Of a stretch of 64,000 nt of DNA, positions 36,501 through 45,303 are shown piece after piece (the stretch's first letter is position 1; every line of letters begins with the position of its first letter). The notes beneath the pieces were generated by a model. It saw only the letters and a program-made list of their open reading frames with translations, was not told the origin of the DNA and did not search any database. The stretch covers positions 2,173,501 to 2,237,500 of the forward strand of contig NZ_JUHB01000001.1 of assembly GCF_000799565.1 (NCBI RefSeq), in the 5' to 3' direction. The stretch comes from Cellulophaga sp. Hel_I_12 (GTDB lineage: Bacteria > Bacteroidota > Bacteroidia > Flavobacteriales > Flavobacteriaceae). The position numbers and the translations under genes are program-made.

Positions 36501-38387
36501 ATGAAAAATCTTTTTTCAAATTTTAAAGGGGATATGTTCGGCGGTATTACTGCTGGTATTGTTGCGCTTCCATTGGCTTTAGCTTTTGGTGTTAGTTCCG
36601 GTCTGGGTCCAAGCGCCGGATTATATGGCGCTATATTCATAAGTTTTTTCGCTGCCCTGTTTGGCGGTACCAATACTCAAATATCCGGACCAACAGCTCC
36701 CATGACGGCAGTAAGCATGGTCGTTATTGCGAGTATTATCGCTGTTTATGAAGGAAGCGTAGAGAAAGCATTGCCAGCCATCCTAAGCGTTTTTTTGTTA
36801 GCAGGAATTATGCAAATTGGTTTAGGTTTATTAGGTCTCGGAAAATACATACGCTACATACCTTACCCTGTAGTTTCTGGTTTTATGACCGCAATTGGGG
36901 TTATCATAATTATCACACAAGTGTTACCTGCATTAGGGTATTATCCAAAAGAAGATGTTGATTTTGTAAATCAATTTAAACCTCAAGCTGAAGAATTAAT
37001 CTTAGAGAACATCCTAAAAGAAGAAGCCGGTGAGGGTATTTTGGTTTTAGAAGATTTTGAACAAACCATAAAACGCTCTGGTGAGATCACCAACGAGGCT
37101 ATAATGGACGAATCTAGGACCTTAGCTGCATCAGAAGCTTCAGGGGTGATTGGTGCTTTAAAAGCAATTCCGAAGGCAATCAAAAACATTAATTGGTTAG
37201 AACTAGCACTCGCCTTATGTACCATTTTAATCATTTATGGTTTTAAAAAAATAACTACGGCCTTGCCTAGTACTTTAGTAGCGCTACTTGTAGTTTCTGG
37301 TATTGCTTACGGTTTTGGACTTAATTACCGACCTATTGAAACCATTCCTGGAGGCTTTCCAATGCCAAATTTAAAAATTTTTACAGAATTTAAGATAGGT
37401 GCTCTTACGCCCTATATTTTTACGGCTTTAACGCTGGCACTTTTGGGCGCCATAGACTCACTCTTAACATCAGTTGTAGCAGACAACATGACCAAAACAA
37501 AGCATAAGCCTAATCAAGAACTTGTAGGCCAAGGAATAGGGAACAGTATTGGTGCCATTTTTGGTGGTATACCTGGAGCTGGTGCTACTATTAGAACCGT
37601 GGTGAATATAAATTCTGGAGGTAAAACCAAACTTTCAGGAATGATCGCCGGTATCTTGCTTTTGTTTATTTTACTTGCTCTAGGACCAATTGCTTCTCAA
37701 ATTCCAGCTGCGGTTTTAGCAGGAATTTTAATTACAGTAGGCATCAGTGTCATGGATTATAAAGGTTTAAAAGCAATTCCGAGTTTACCAAAAGACATTA
37801 GTTTTGGCCCTATTAAATTGAGTTCAGAAGTTGTTATTATGATTGTTGTCATGATACTGTCAACGTTTTGGAATTTAGTTTATGCTGTTGGTATTGGTTT
37901 AGTAATCGCCTCTTTAATGTTTATGAAAAAAATGGGAGACTTAACCGCTGAACGTTCTAATGTAAAATCCTTAGAAGAAGAAACTGAATGGGACGATGAA
38001 AAGAACTTTCCTAAACACTTAAAAGAAGAAGTTTTTGTAAAACATCTAAAGGGACCCTTGTTTTTTGGCTCTACCAGTGAATTTCAAGCACTTGCAAATC
38101 AAATACCGCAAACTGCCTCGACCGTAATTATTAGGATGGATCGAATGCAATATATGGATCAATCTGGATTATATACGCTTGAAGATATTTTAATCGATTT
38201 AAAAAAATCAAACAAAAATGTGCTATTTGTAGATCTTTTGAAGCAACCTAGATATATGTTAGAACGGGTTGATGTGATACCAGATTTAATTCCAGAAGAA
38301 CATATTTTTAAGAACTTTGATGAAGCCACACAGTGGATTAAACAAAATGTAAAAGACACCATTACGGTGGCCGAAGTAGTTTCATGA
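36501..38387 (+). CDS. SulP-family transporter with STAS domain
   Basis: 628 aa, longer than the first SulP in the locus. Signatures are 'ALPLALAFGVSSGLGPSAGL' near the start, 'GPTAPMTAVSMV' (about residues 61-72) and 'GAGATIRTVVNINSGG' (about 361-376). A hydrophilic insert of about 70 residues (about 155-228) lies between membrane helices. A clear STAS domain occupies the C-terminus (about 508-610, 'MDRMQYMDQSGLYTLEDIL'). It probably imports bicarbonate in exchange for or with Na+, given the linked carbonic anhydrases; sulfate cannot be excluded. Confidence 0.9.
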   Translation: MKNLFSNFKGDMFGGITAGIVALPLALAFGVSSGLGPSAGLYGAIFISFFAALFGGTNTQISGPTAPMTAVSMVVIASIIAVYEGSVEKALPAILSVFLLAGIMQIGLGLLGLGKYIRYIPYPVVSGFMTAIGVIIIITQVLPALGYYPKEDVDFVNQFKPQAEELILENILKEEAGEGILVLEDFEQTIKRSGEITNEAIMDESRTLAASEASGVIGALKAIPKAIKNINWLELALALCTILIIYGFKKITTALPSTLVALLVVSGIAYGFGLNYRPIETIPGGFPMPNLKIFTEFKIGALTPYIFTALTLALLGAIDSLLTSVVADNMTKTKHKPNQELVGQGIGNSIGAIFGGIPGAGATIRTVVNINSGGKTKLSGMIAGILLLFILLALGPIASQIPAAVLAGILITVGISVMDYKGLKAIPSLPKDISFGPIKLSSEVVIMIVVMILSTFWNLVYAVGIGLVIASLMFMKKMGDLTAERSNVKSLEEETEWDDEKNFPKHLKEEVFVKHLKGPLFFGSTSEFQALANQIPQTASTVIIRMDRMQYMDQSGLYTLEDILIDLKKSNKNVLFVDLLKQPRYMLERVDVIPDLIPEEHIFKNFDEATQWIKQNVKDTITVAEVVS

Positions 38388-38452
38388 CACAAAAACCAAA
38401 ACAGCTTATAATTTTTAGTAGTATTTAATGGCGTAGCATGGCTAGAAAGTTT

Positions 38453-38460
38453 TAAATTTG
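38453..38460 (+). promoter_or_regulatory. -7 box ahead of pheS
   Basis: TAAATTTG is a perfect -7 box, 16-22 nt before the candidate pheS start codons. No clear TTG lies 17-23 nt upstream of it. Confidence 0.5.
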
Positions 38461-38482
38461 TGCGCTATAGTTTACGATGATT

Positions 38483-39502
38483 ATGATTGATAAAATAAAA
38501 GAACATATTGCTGAAATAGAACAATTCTCAGCTGATTCAAAAGAAGCACTGGAAGATTTCAGAATAAAATATCTGGGTAAAAAAGGACTTTTGAACGATT
38601 TTTTTGCTGAATTTAAAAATGTTCCTAATGATCAAAAAAAGGAATTTGGTCAGACCATCAATCAATTAAAGACTGTTGCTGCCGATAAAATCAACAGTTT
38701 AAAAGAAGCCTTAGAAAGTAACATAGAAGAAAAAGGAGTTTATGGAGATTTAACCCGCCCTGCAGAACCCGTTGAGCTAGGTGCGCGTCATCCCATATCT
38801 ATTGTAACCAATCAAATTATCGATATATTTTCTCGAATCGGGTTTAATGTATCTGAAGGTCCTGAAATTGAAGATGATTGGCATAATTTTACCGCCTTAA
38901 ATTTACCAGAATACCATCCCGCAAGAGATATGCAGGACACGTTTTTTATTCAAACCAATCCTGATATTCTTTTACGTACGCATACCTCATCCGTACAAGT
39001 GCGGTATATGGAAAACAATAAACCCCCTATAAGAACCATTTCTCCAGGAAGGGTTTATAGAAACGAAGCTATTTCATCACGATCGCATTGTTTTTTTCAT
39101 CAGATTGAAGGTTTGTATATTGATAAGAATGTATCTTTTGCAGACTTGAAACAAACTCTGCAGTTCTTTACTACAGAACTTTTTGGAAAATCTAAGATTC
39201 GATTGCGGCCGTCCTATTTTCCATTTACAGAACCAAGTGCAGAAGTAGATGTATACTGGGGCTTGGAAACCGAAGCTGATTATAGGATTACCAAAGGCAC
39301 AGGCTGGCTAGAAATTGGTGGCTGTGGCATGGTGGATCCCAATGTACTTACAAATTGTAATATAGACCCGGAAGAGTATTCAGGCTTTGCTTTTGGTGTT
39401 GGTATCGACCGTATTGCCATGTTATTACACCAAATAACAGATATTCGTTTGCTCAGTGAAAATGATGTTCGCTTTTTAGAACAATTTAAGTCGGCACTTT
39501 AA
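38483..39502 (+). CDS. pheS: Phenylalanyl-tRNA synthetase alpha subunit
   Basis: The 339-aa class II synthetase subunit that, with PheT as an alpha2beta2 enzyme, charges tRNA-Phe. An N-terminal coiled-coil arm ('IRYLGKKGLL'-like region at about 27-36), motif 2 ('GRVYRNEAISSRSHCFFHQ', about residues 187-205) and motif 3 ('GFAFGVGIDRIAMLLHQ', about 307-323) are intact. I start at the second of two close ATGs (38477 and 38483) because 'MIDKIKE' matches the family. pheT is not adjacent, which is usual in Flavobacteriaceae. Confidence 0.95.
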   Translation: MIDKIKEHIAEIEQFSADSKEALEDFRIKYLGKKGLLNDFFAEFKNVPNDQKKEFGQTINQLKTVAADKINSLKEALESNIEEKGVYGDLTRPAEPVELGARHPISIVTNQIIDIFSRIGFNVSEGPEIEDDWHNFTALNLPEYHPARDMQDTFFIQTNPDILLRTHTSSVQVRYMENNKPPIRTISPGRVYRNEAISSRSHCFFHQIEGLYIDKNVSFADLKQTLQFFTTELFGKSKIRLRPSYFPFTEPSAEVDVYWGLETEADYRITKGTGWLEIGGCGMVDPNVLTNCNIDPEEYSGFAFGVGIDRIAMLLHQITDIRLLSENDVRFLEQFKSAL

Positions 39503-39560
39503 AAAAATTCTAACGAGACATCCGCTATTATTTTGAATCGGTTTTAGCTAGGGATAAAGT

Positions 39561-39956
39561 ATGAAGAAAGATATTGAAATACCCATTGCTCAAGACGTCA
39601 TCGTTGCCGCAGTTCAAGAATGGAACGACGACAAGCTAACTAAATCTTGGAATGCTTATTTTATCAACGATCAAAATTCAGCTATTGATATGCTTATGGT
39701 TGTTTCTAAAGGCTATGATGCTGACCGAAAAACAGCTGTGATGCGCCATAATTTAGGGCAATTAGCAGAAAAATCTTTTCGGAAAATCGAGATGCTTCAT
39801 GAAACACTTTTTTCATTAAACAATGAATTCTACATTAGTTTTTTTGCGGACAACAAGTTGTATGAAAAGAAGTTTATCTTTAAAAAAGACAGCATCACAG
39901 AACAAAACTTAAAACCAATTCCCTTGATGGAAAATGAAGGCGTTTTGGCGGAATAA
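39561..39956 (+). CDS. Conserved hypothetical protein downstream of pheS
   Basis: 131 aa, soluble, with no signal or membrane helix. It starts 'MKKDIEIPIAQDVIVAAV' and contains 'DADRKTAVMRHNLG' and 'NEFYISFFADNKLYEKKF'. I do not recognise a domain. It follows pheS by 58 nt on the same strand and may be cotranscribed. Its regular alternation of strands and helices suggests a folded small protein. No function assigned. Confidence 0.7.
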   Translation: MKKDIEIPIAQDVIVAAVQEWNDDKLTKSWNAYFINDQNSAIDMLMVVSKGYDADRKTAVMRHNLGQLAEKSFRKIEMLHETLFSLNNEFYISFFADNKLYEKKFIFKKDSITEQNLKPIPLMENEGVLAE

Positions 39957-39972
39957 TTTATAAAATTTAGGT

Positions 39973-40440
39973 CTACCAAGTGTTAAATGGTCTTTTACTC
40001 AATTGCGAATTGTAATATTTGGTGATCCCAGAAACTTCTTCACCCAACCAACTCGGTTTTTCAAAAAATTCATTTTCAGCAACTAATTCTATTTCAGCAA
40101 CCACTAGACCTTTATTATCTCCAGAAAACTCATCGACCTCAACAGTGTGTTTGCCTACCTGTACCTCATACCTAATTTTATCAATTCTCCCTGGTTCTGC
40201 TAGTTGCAAAAGGGCTTCGGCTTCTTGAACAGCAATTTCTTTTTCCCATTCAAACCTAGTAAGTCCTGTTTCATTGCCTTTGCCTTTTACCGTTAAAAAA
40301 GCTTTATCCGCCATAATACGAATGCGAACGGTACGTTCTGGATCAGTATTTAAAAAGCCTTGAACAATTCTTTTTTTGGCTTTTGCTTGGGTTTTATACG
40401 TATCGGAAGTGACTAAAAATTTACGTTCTATTTCTATCAT
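39973..40440 (-). CDS. CYTH domain protein
   Basis: 155 aa with the CYTH signature 'IEIERKFLV' at the N-terminus, followed by the paired charged strands 'TVRIRI', 'AFLTVKGK', 'RFEWEKEI', 'KIRYEV', 'VEVDEF' and 'VVAEIEL' that line the tunnel. CYTH enzymes bind triphosphate groups with two metal ions; simple bacterial members are tripolyphosphatases or have unknown substrates. It is 2 nt downstream of the Rossmann-fold gene on the same strand, so they form an operon. Confidence 0.9.
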   Translation of the reverse strand: MIEIERKFLVTSDTYKTQAKAKKRIVQGFLNTDPERTVRIRIMADKAFLTVKGKGNETGLTRFEWEKEIAVQEAEALLQLAEPGRIDKIRYEVQVGKHTVEVDEFSGDNKGLVVAEIELVAENEFFEKPSWLGEEVSGITKYYNSQLSKRPFNTW

Positions 40441-40442
40441 TT

Positions 40443-41108
40443 TTAAGTACCGATTTTTTTTATTTGGTCAGATTCAATTCTAATCATTTCACAGTCGTTA
40501 TTTGCCAACCAAATCATTGCCTCTGCTATGGTCTGGGGTTCAATGCTCTTATACTTCGCTAAAGTACCAATCAGGATAAAATTAAAAACCTTCATCACTT
40601 GCTTAAACAGCCATTCTCCTACTCTTTTTTCAGAACGATGGCCTCCAATTAATGATGGTTGTAAAATAGTAGTATTTTTTACATTCTCAGCGAGAACGGC
40701 ATGTTCCATCTCGCCTTTTATCTTGTTATAAAATACAGAGCTTTTGGCATCAGCACCAAGGGCAGAAATAATGATTAATGTGCTGATCTTATTTTGTTTG
40801 GCTAATTTCGCAGCAGCAACAGGAATACCAAAATCTATTTTTTTATAGGTGTCTTTATCAGGTGTCTTGCTTTTGGTAGTCCCTATGCAGCAAAAAATAT
40901 CATCTCCCGTAAATAAAGCGCTATGCGTTTCTAATGCTAAAAGGTCTATTAAATGTTCTTCTATTTTTTCGTGTGTAAACCCAATAGATGATCTTGAGAA
41001 AAGTTTAATTTTCGCATACGTATCATTTTTCAACAAAAGGTCTAAAAAAATACCTCCAGTTAAACCTGTCGCCCCTAATAGTATGGCTGTTTTTCTTGAC
41101 TCTTTCAT
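40443..41108 (-). CDS. NAD(P)-binding Rossmann-fold protein (HTATIP2/NmrA-like)
   Basis: 221 aa. The dinucleotide-binding loop 'GATGLTGG' lies at about residues 12-19. Later signatures are 'CCIGTTKSK' (about 73-81), 'IIISALGADAKS' (about 107-118) and the SDR-type 'YNKIKGEME' (about 121-129), in which the Lys of the YxxxK-like motif is present. Atypical extended SDRs of this kind (oxidoreductase HTATIP2 family) often lack a known substrate. Operon with the CYTH gene. Confidence 0.82.
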   Translation of the reverse strand: MKESRKTAILLGATGLTGGIFLDLLLKNDTYAKIKLFSRSSIGFTHEKIEEHLIDLLALETHSALFTGDDIFCCIGTTKSKTPDKDTYKKIDFGIPVAAAKLAKQNKISTLIIISALGADAKSSVFYNKIKGEMEHAVLAENVKNTTILQPSLIGGHRSEKRVGEWLFKQVMKVFNFILIGTLAKYKSIEPQTIAEAMIWLANNDCEMIRIESDQIKKIGT

Positions 41109-41220
41109 GGTAATTTTATCTAACTTTAAAGATACAGCATTTCTTAAATTTAAAACTTCTAAAATTAATTTAACATGGATACTAGATTGCTAAAACTCTG
41201 AATTTATCTCATAGAAACCT

Positions 41221-41228
41221 TAAATTTG
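41221..41228 (+). promoter_or_regulatory. -7 box almost touching the dinB start codon
   Basis: TAAATTTG is a perfect -7 box, with CTG 20 nt upstream as a possible -33 element. Only 3 nt separate it from the ATG of dinB, so transcription from here would give a leaderless mRNA or begin inside the start codon. Confidence 0.5.
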
Positions 41229-41231
41229 CCT

Positions 41232-42344
41232 ATGCTTCACGAGTTGCCTTTACGAAAAATTATTCATGTGGATATGGATGCTTTTTATGCCTCTGTAGAG
41301 GAGCTAGACAATCCAAATTTAAGAGGTAAAGCAATTGCAGTGGGAGGCAGCGAACTGCGTGGAGTTGTAGCCGCCGCAAATTACGAAGCTCGTAAATTTG
41401 GTGTTCGCAGTGCCATGAGTAGTGTTATTGCAAAACGTAATTGTCCACATATCATCTTTGTAAAACCAAGATTTGAACGCTACAAAGAGATCTCTCAAAA
41501 AATTCGAAAAATTTTTTATGACTATACAGATCTTGTAGAGCCCTTATCTTTAGATGAAGCCTATTTAGATGTTACGGTGAACAAAAAAGGGAACCCTTCT
41601 GCTACCCTTATCGCAAAAGAAATACGGCAACGGATTTTTGATGAAGTGGGTCTTGCGGCTTCCGCTGGCATTTCTATCAATAAATTTATTGCAAAAGTCG
41701 CTAGCGATATCAACAAACCTAACGGACAAAAAACGGTTAATCCTGAAGAGGTTATCGGGTTTTTAGAGCAACTCGATATTCGAAAATTTTATGGTGTTGG
41801 TAAAGTTACGGCTGAAAAAATGTACACACTTGGTATTTTTACAGGTTTAGATTTAAAGCAAAAATCTGAGGCCTTTTTAAGTGCAAATTTTGGCAAAAGT
41901 GGCACGTATTACTACCACGTGGTGCGTGGTGTTCACACCAGTCCTGTAAAGCCGCACAGGACCCCAAAATCTGTCGGTGCAGAACGCACTTTTAATGAAA
42001 ACTTGAGCAGTGAAATTTTTATGTTAGAACGCTTAGCACATATTGCCAAAGAATTAGAAAGCAGATTACTGAAAAACAAAATTTCTGGTAAAACCATTAC
42101 CCTAAAGATAAAGTATAGCGATTTTACCCTGAACACCAGAAGCAAAACCTTAGCCTACTATATTTCCGATCAGCATCTAATTTTAGAGGCTGCAAAAGAA
42201 TTACTTTATCAAGAAAAGATGGAAAATTCTGTGCGTTTATTAGGCATATCTCTTGCTAATTTAAATACCGCTAAAAAATCCAAAAAAGAAGGTTCAAAAG
42301 AGGATGAAAAAATAGTTTCTGTACAATTGAAGTTTGAGTTTTAA
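41232..42344 (+). CDS. dinB: DNA polymerase IV (Y family)
   Basis: 370 aa from the ATG at 41232. This translesion DNA polymerase copies past damaged bases at low fidelity. Catalytic acids are in 'HVDMDAFYASVEEL' (about residues 12-25) and 'SLDEAYLDVT' (about 101-110). The thumb and little-finger domains are complete, and the C-terminus ends in QLKFEF, a sliding-clamp binding motif of the QLxLF type. An in-frame TTG two codons upstream is a less likely start. No LexA-type operator is evident. Confidence 0.93.
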   Translation: MLHELPLRKIIHVDMDAFYASVEELDNPNLRGKAIAVGGSELRGVVAAANYEARKFGVRSAMSSVIAKRNCPHIIFVKPRFERYKEISQKIRKIFYDYTDLVEPLSLDEAYLDVTVNKKGNPSATLIAKEIRQRIFDEVGLAASAGISINKFIAKVASDINKPNGQKTVNPEEVIGFLEQLDIRKFYGVGKVTAEKMYTLGIFTGLDLKQKSEAFLSANFGKSGTYYYHVVRGVHTSPVKPHRTPKSVGAERTFNENLSSEIFMLERLAHIAKELESRLLKNKISGKTITLKIKYSDFTLNTRSKTLAYYISDQHLILEAAKELLYQEKMENSVRLLGISLANLNTAKKSKKEGSKEDEKIVSVQLKFEF

Positions 42345-42468
42345 GATTTCGTTGTTGAAGATTAATGATCAGCAATGAGCTTCAAAATTCGCTGGTCGTA
42401 TACCTAATAACAAAAACAACAGAATATGATCATTTCTTTCATTGTCTCTAGGTATTGGTATCAAAAAA

Positions 42469-42497
42469 ATCCCCGATACTATTTAAGTATCGAGGAT
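42469..42497 (-). terminator. pyk: Terminator of the pyk operon
   Basis: ATCC-C-CGATACT pairs with AGTATCG-A-GGAT (one internal mismatch, 5-nt loop). On the minus strand the hairpin is followed by seven T residues. It lies 30 nt after the pyruvate kinase stop codon. Confidence 0.75.
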
Positions 42498-42526
42498 GTC
42501 CCTTTAGAAATATTTGATTTTGAATG

Positions 42527-43972
42527 TTATTTTAAATGCTGACTTTCTATCTCAGAAACTCTCAAGGTATTCACCATACCTTTATCTTTAATTGGCATAG
42601 CAGCTAAACTTACAAGCATATCACCAACTTCTAAAAAGCCTTTTGCCACAGCTATTCTATTTAAATCTTCGATGGTTTCGTCCGTAGACACAAACTTATC
42701 ATAATAGAATGCTTTTACACCCCATAAAAGGTTTAACTGCGTTAATATCCTTCGGTTAGAGGTAAAAACTAAAATATGTGCACTGGGCCTCCAGGCTGAA
42801 ATTTGAAAAGCGGTATACCCACTATTCGTCAATGTAGAAATAGCTTTAGCCTTAATATCGTTAGCCATAAGGGCTGCATGATAACAAATAGATTTTGTGA
42901 TAAAACGATTTGTTCGAACATGAGGTGCTTCATGCGGTACTTTAATTAAATTTGAATTTTCTACCGTTGTCAGGATACTAGCCATTCTTTCAATGACCTG
43001 AACTGGATAATTACCTACAGATGTTTCTCCGGATAGCATTACTGCATCAGCACCATCCATAACAGAGTTGGCCACATCGTTTACTTCGGCTCTAGTCGGC
43101 GTAAGACTTGTAATCATTGTTTCCATCATTTGAGTTGCAATGATTACAGGAATTCTAGCCTTTTTTGCCCTTAAAACTAATTGCTTTTGAATTAAAGGTA
43201 CTTCTTGGGCAGGAACTTCTACTCCTAAATCTCCACGAGCAACCATTAAACCATCGCAATACGCCACGATTTTGTCGATATTCTCGACTGCTTCTGGCTT
43301 TTCTATTTTTGCAATGATCGGAATTTTTACATCGGAATGCTCTTTAATCAAGTTTTGAAGATCAATTAAATCTTGACTAAAACGAACAAAAGATAAGGCC
43401 ATCCAATCTACTTTTAGGGAGATTGCGAATATGGCATCCTTAATATCCTTTTCGGTCAATGCAGGTAAAGAAATATTTGTGTTTGGAAGGTTTACCCCTT
43501 TTTTTGATTTTAAAGGCCCACCTTGAATTACTTTAGCTTCAACTTCATTTTCTCTATTGGTAGAAAGTACTTCAAACATCAATTTTCCATCATCCAAAAG
43601 GATGCGCTCCCCTGGGTTTACATCTTTTGGAAACGTGGCATAATTCATATAAACACGCTCTGCAGTTCCTTCAAATGGTTTTCCGGTTACAAAGGTTATT
43701 ATATCACCTGGAGCTACAACAACTTCTCCTGCCATTACACCAACTCTAAGTTTAGGGCCTTGTAAATCCCCTAAAATAGAAACATTGGTATCCATTTCTT
43801 CATTTAACTCCCGAATCATTTTAACACGCTCGGCGACATCTTCGTAATCTGCATGAGAAAAATTAATTCTAAAGACATCTACACCAGCTTCGATCATCTC
43901 TCTAAGCACTTCTTTTTTACTTGTAGCTGGTCCTAAGGTTGCTACAATTTTTGTCTTTTTTTTACTTGGCAT
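42527..43972 (-). CDS. pyk: Pyruvate kinase
   Basis: 481 aa. It transfers phosphate from phosphoenolpyruvate to ADP, making ATP and pyruvate in the last step of glycolysis. The N-terminal 'TKIVATLGPAT' (residues 7-17), the active-site 'IPIIAKIEKPEAVENID' with its catalytic Lys (about 218-234), the metal-binding 'MVARGDLGVE' (about 244-253) and 'ATQMMETM' (about 281-288) are all present. It is the last gene of the acpP-fabF-rnc-IPExxxVDY-pyk string, 3 nt after the IPExxxVDY gene, and it is followed by a terminator. Confidence 0.95.
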   Translation of the reverse strand: MPSKKKTKIVATLGPATSKKEVLREMIEAGVDVFRINFSHADYEDVAERVKMIRELNEEMDTNVSILGDLQGPKLRVGVMAGEVVVAPGDIITFVTGKPFEGTAERVYMNYATFPKDVNPGERILLDDGKLMFEVLSTNRENEVEAKVIQGGPLKSKKGVNLPNTNISLPALTEKDIKDAIFAISLKVDWMALSFVRFSQDLIDLQNLIKEHSDVKIPIIAKIEKPEAVENIDKIVAYCDGLMVARGDLGVEVPAQEVPLIQKQLVLRAKKARIPVIIATQMMETMITSLTPTRAEVNDVANSVMDGADAVMLSGETSVGNYPVQVIERMASILTTVENSNLIKVPHEAPHVRTNRFITKSICYHAALMANDIKAKAISTLTNSGYTAFQISAWRPSAHILVFTSNRRILTQLNLLWGVKAFYYDKFVSTDETIEDLNRIAVAKGFLEVGDMLVSLAAMPIKDKGMVNTLRVSEIESQHLK

Positions 43973-43975
43973 TAT

Positions 43976-44446
43976 TTAAAAAATTAAATTATTTTTATAT
44001 TTTAAGGTATTCGTTTTAATGGTGTAAGCGGTTACAATTTTTGGAATGGCTAAAAGCGATTTTAGAATCATTGGTTCTGACTCAAGATCTTCTTGTTCCA
44101 ATTTTAAAAAATAATCCACATTTTTGTATTCTGGTAGTAAATACGTTGTAGTCAAAGAAGGAGTATCCTTAAAAAAACCAACATTATTACTGCGCTCTTC
44201 CAGCTGAATATGATTTTGAATCATAGTCCAATACCGATCATTCACGGTATCTTTCCATTCAAAAACTGGAAGCGATATGGTTTCTGAAAAAATTAAATTT
44301 TGCTTTCGTCTTTTAAAGCTACATTTAAGGTGGCTATTTATAAGATAAGCTAATGAATGATCTTCTAAACTGCAATGCAAAGCAATTAAAACGAACGAAT
44401 CTTCGTAAAAATCCAGTGACATTTTATGCAGTGCTACCATAGGCAT
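43976..44446 (-). CDS. IPExxxVDY family protein
   Basis: About 156 aa, a protein of unknown function named for a short motif that reads LPEYKNVDY here (about residues 104-112). It is cytosolic, with no signal. The gene is regularly found between rnc and pyk in Bacteroidota, exactly as seen here. Starts at 44446, 44440 or 44422 are possible; the family usually begins just before 'LHKMSLDFYEDSF', which favours 44446 or 44440. The strict positional conservation suggests a link to RNA processing or central metabolism, but none is established. Confidence 0.85.
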   Translation of the reverse strand: MPMVALHKMSLDFYEDSFVLIALHCSLEDHSLAYLINSHLKCSFKRRKQNLIFSETISLPVFEWKDTVNDRYWTMIQNHIQLEERSNNVGFFKDTPSLTTTYLLPEYKNVDYFLKLEQEDLESEPMILKSLLAIPKIVTAYTIKTNTLKYKNNLIF

Positions 44447-44557
44447 CCAAAAAAAACTAAGATGTAAATATATGATTTCTACGACTCTAATACTAGTAGA
44501 TGTCTGTTTTTTAAGCTATGGAACAAGCGAAAACGTTGTAGATTTGAAAAATTTTCG

Positions 44558-45295
44558 TTAGTCCTTGTCTATTTTGTTCTGTAACGCGTAATAGGCCCTT
44601 TTTGATGCCATCTCTTCGGCCTTTTTTTTAGAAGTAGCTCGTGCCTTTGCTACAATTTTGTCATTTATATGCAATTTCACAGCAAAATGTTTTAGAATTT
44701 CATTGCCAGAGTCTTCATAAATATCGAACTTAAATGATTTTTTTTGCTTTTGACACCATTCAATCACCAAGCTTTTATAACTAATTACCTTACCTTCTAG
44801 TTGTTCAATATCAACATAGGGCGCTACGACCCTATTGGCTATAAATTTTTCACAATACTTGTAGCCTCTATCTAAATATATAGCGCCTACAAGTGCTTCA
44901 AAAACATTCCCATGAATATTTTCACCGAAATGCGATTTAGGAATTCTACTTTCTACATACCTTATCAGGTTTAGATCTTTCCCCAATTCGTTCAGATGCT
45001 CTCTACTGACAATTTTTGAACGCATTTTAGTTAAATACCCTTCGTCGCCAGTAGGGACTTCAACGTATAAATATTTTGAGATAATAGTTCCCAACATAGA
45101 ATCGCCTAAAAATTCTAAACGTTCATAATTCATTGGTTCTCCTTTGCTATTCTTTACATTGGCAGATCTATGTAAAAAAGCTTTTTTATAAATTTCGAGT
45201 TTCTTTGGTTTAAAACCCAATATTTTGCTAATCCCTAAAAAAAAATCCCCATCCTCTTTAGAATGGGAATTAAAAATATTTGAGGGAAAATTCAT
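44558..45295 (-). CDS. rnc: Ribonuclease III
   Basis: A 245-aa double-strand-specific endoribonuclease that processes rRNA and other RNAs. The catalytic signature 'NYERLEFLGDSML' lies at about residues 57-69, the second acidic cluster 'NVFEALVGAIYLDRG' at about 126-140, and a C-terminal double-stranded RNA-binding domain at about 165-240 ('KKAEEMASKRAYYAL'). It is 8 nt downstream of fabF on the same strand. The position fabF-rnc-pyk is typical of the phylum. Confidence 0.95.
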   Translation of the reverse strand: MNFPSNIFNSHSKEDGDFFLGISKILGFKPKKLEIYKKAFLHRSANVKNSKGEPMNYERLEFLGDSMLGTIISKYLYVEVPTGDEGYLTKMRSKIVSREHLNELGKDLNLIRYVESRIPKSHFGENIHGNVFEALVGAIYLDRGYKYCEKFIANRVVAPYVDIEQLEGKVISYKSLVIEWCQKQKKSFKFDIYEDSGNEILKHFAVKLHINDKIVAKARATSKKKAEEMASKRAYYALQNKIDKD

Positions 45296-45303
45296 AACTT
45301 GAA

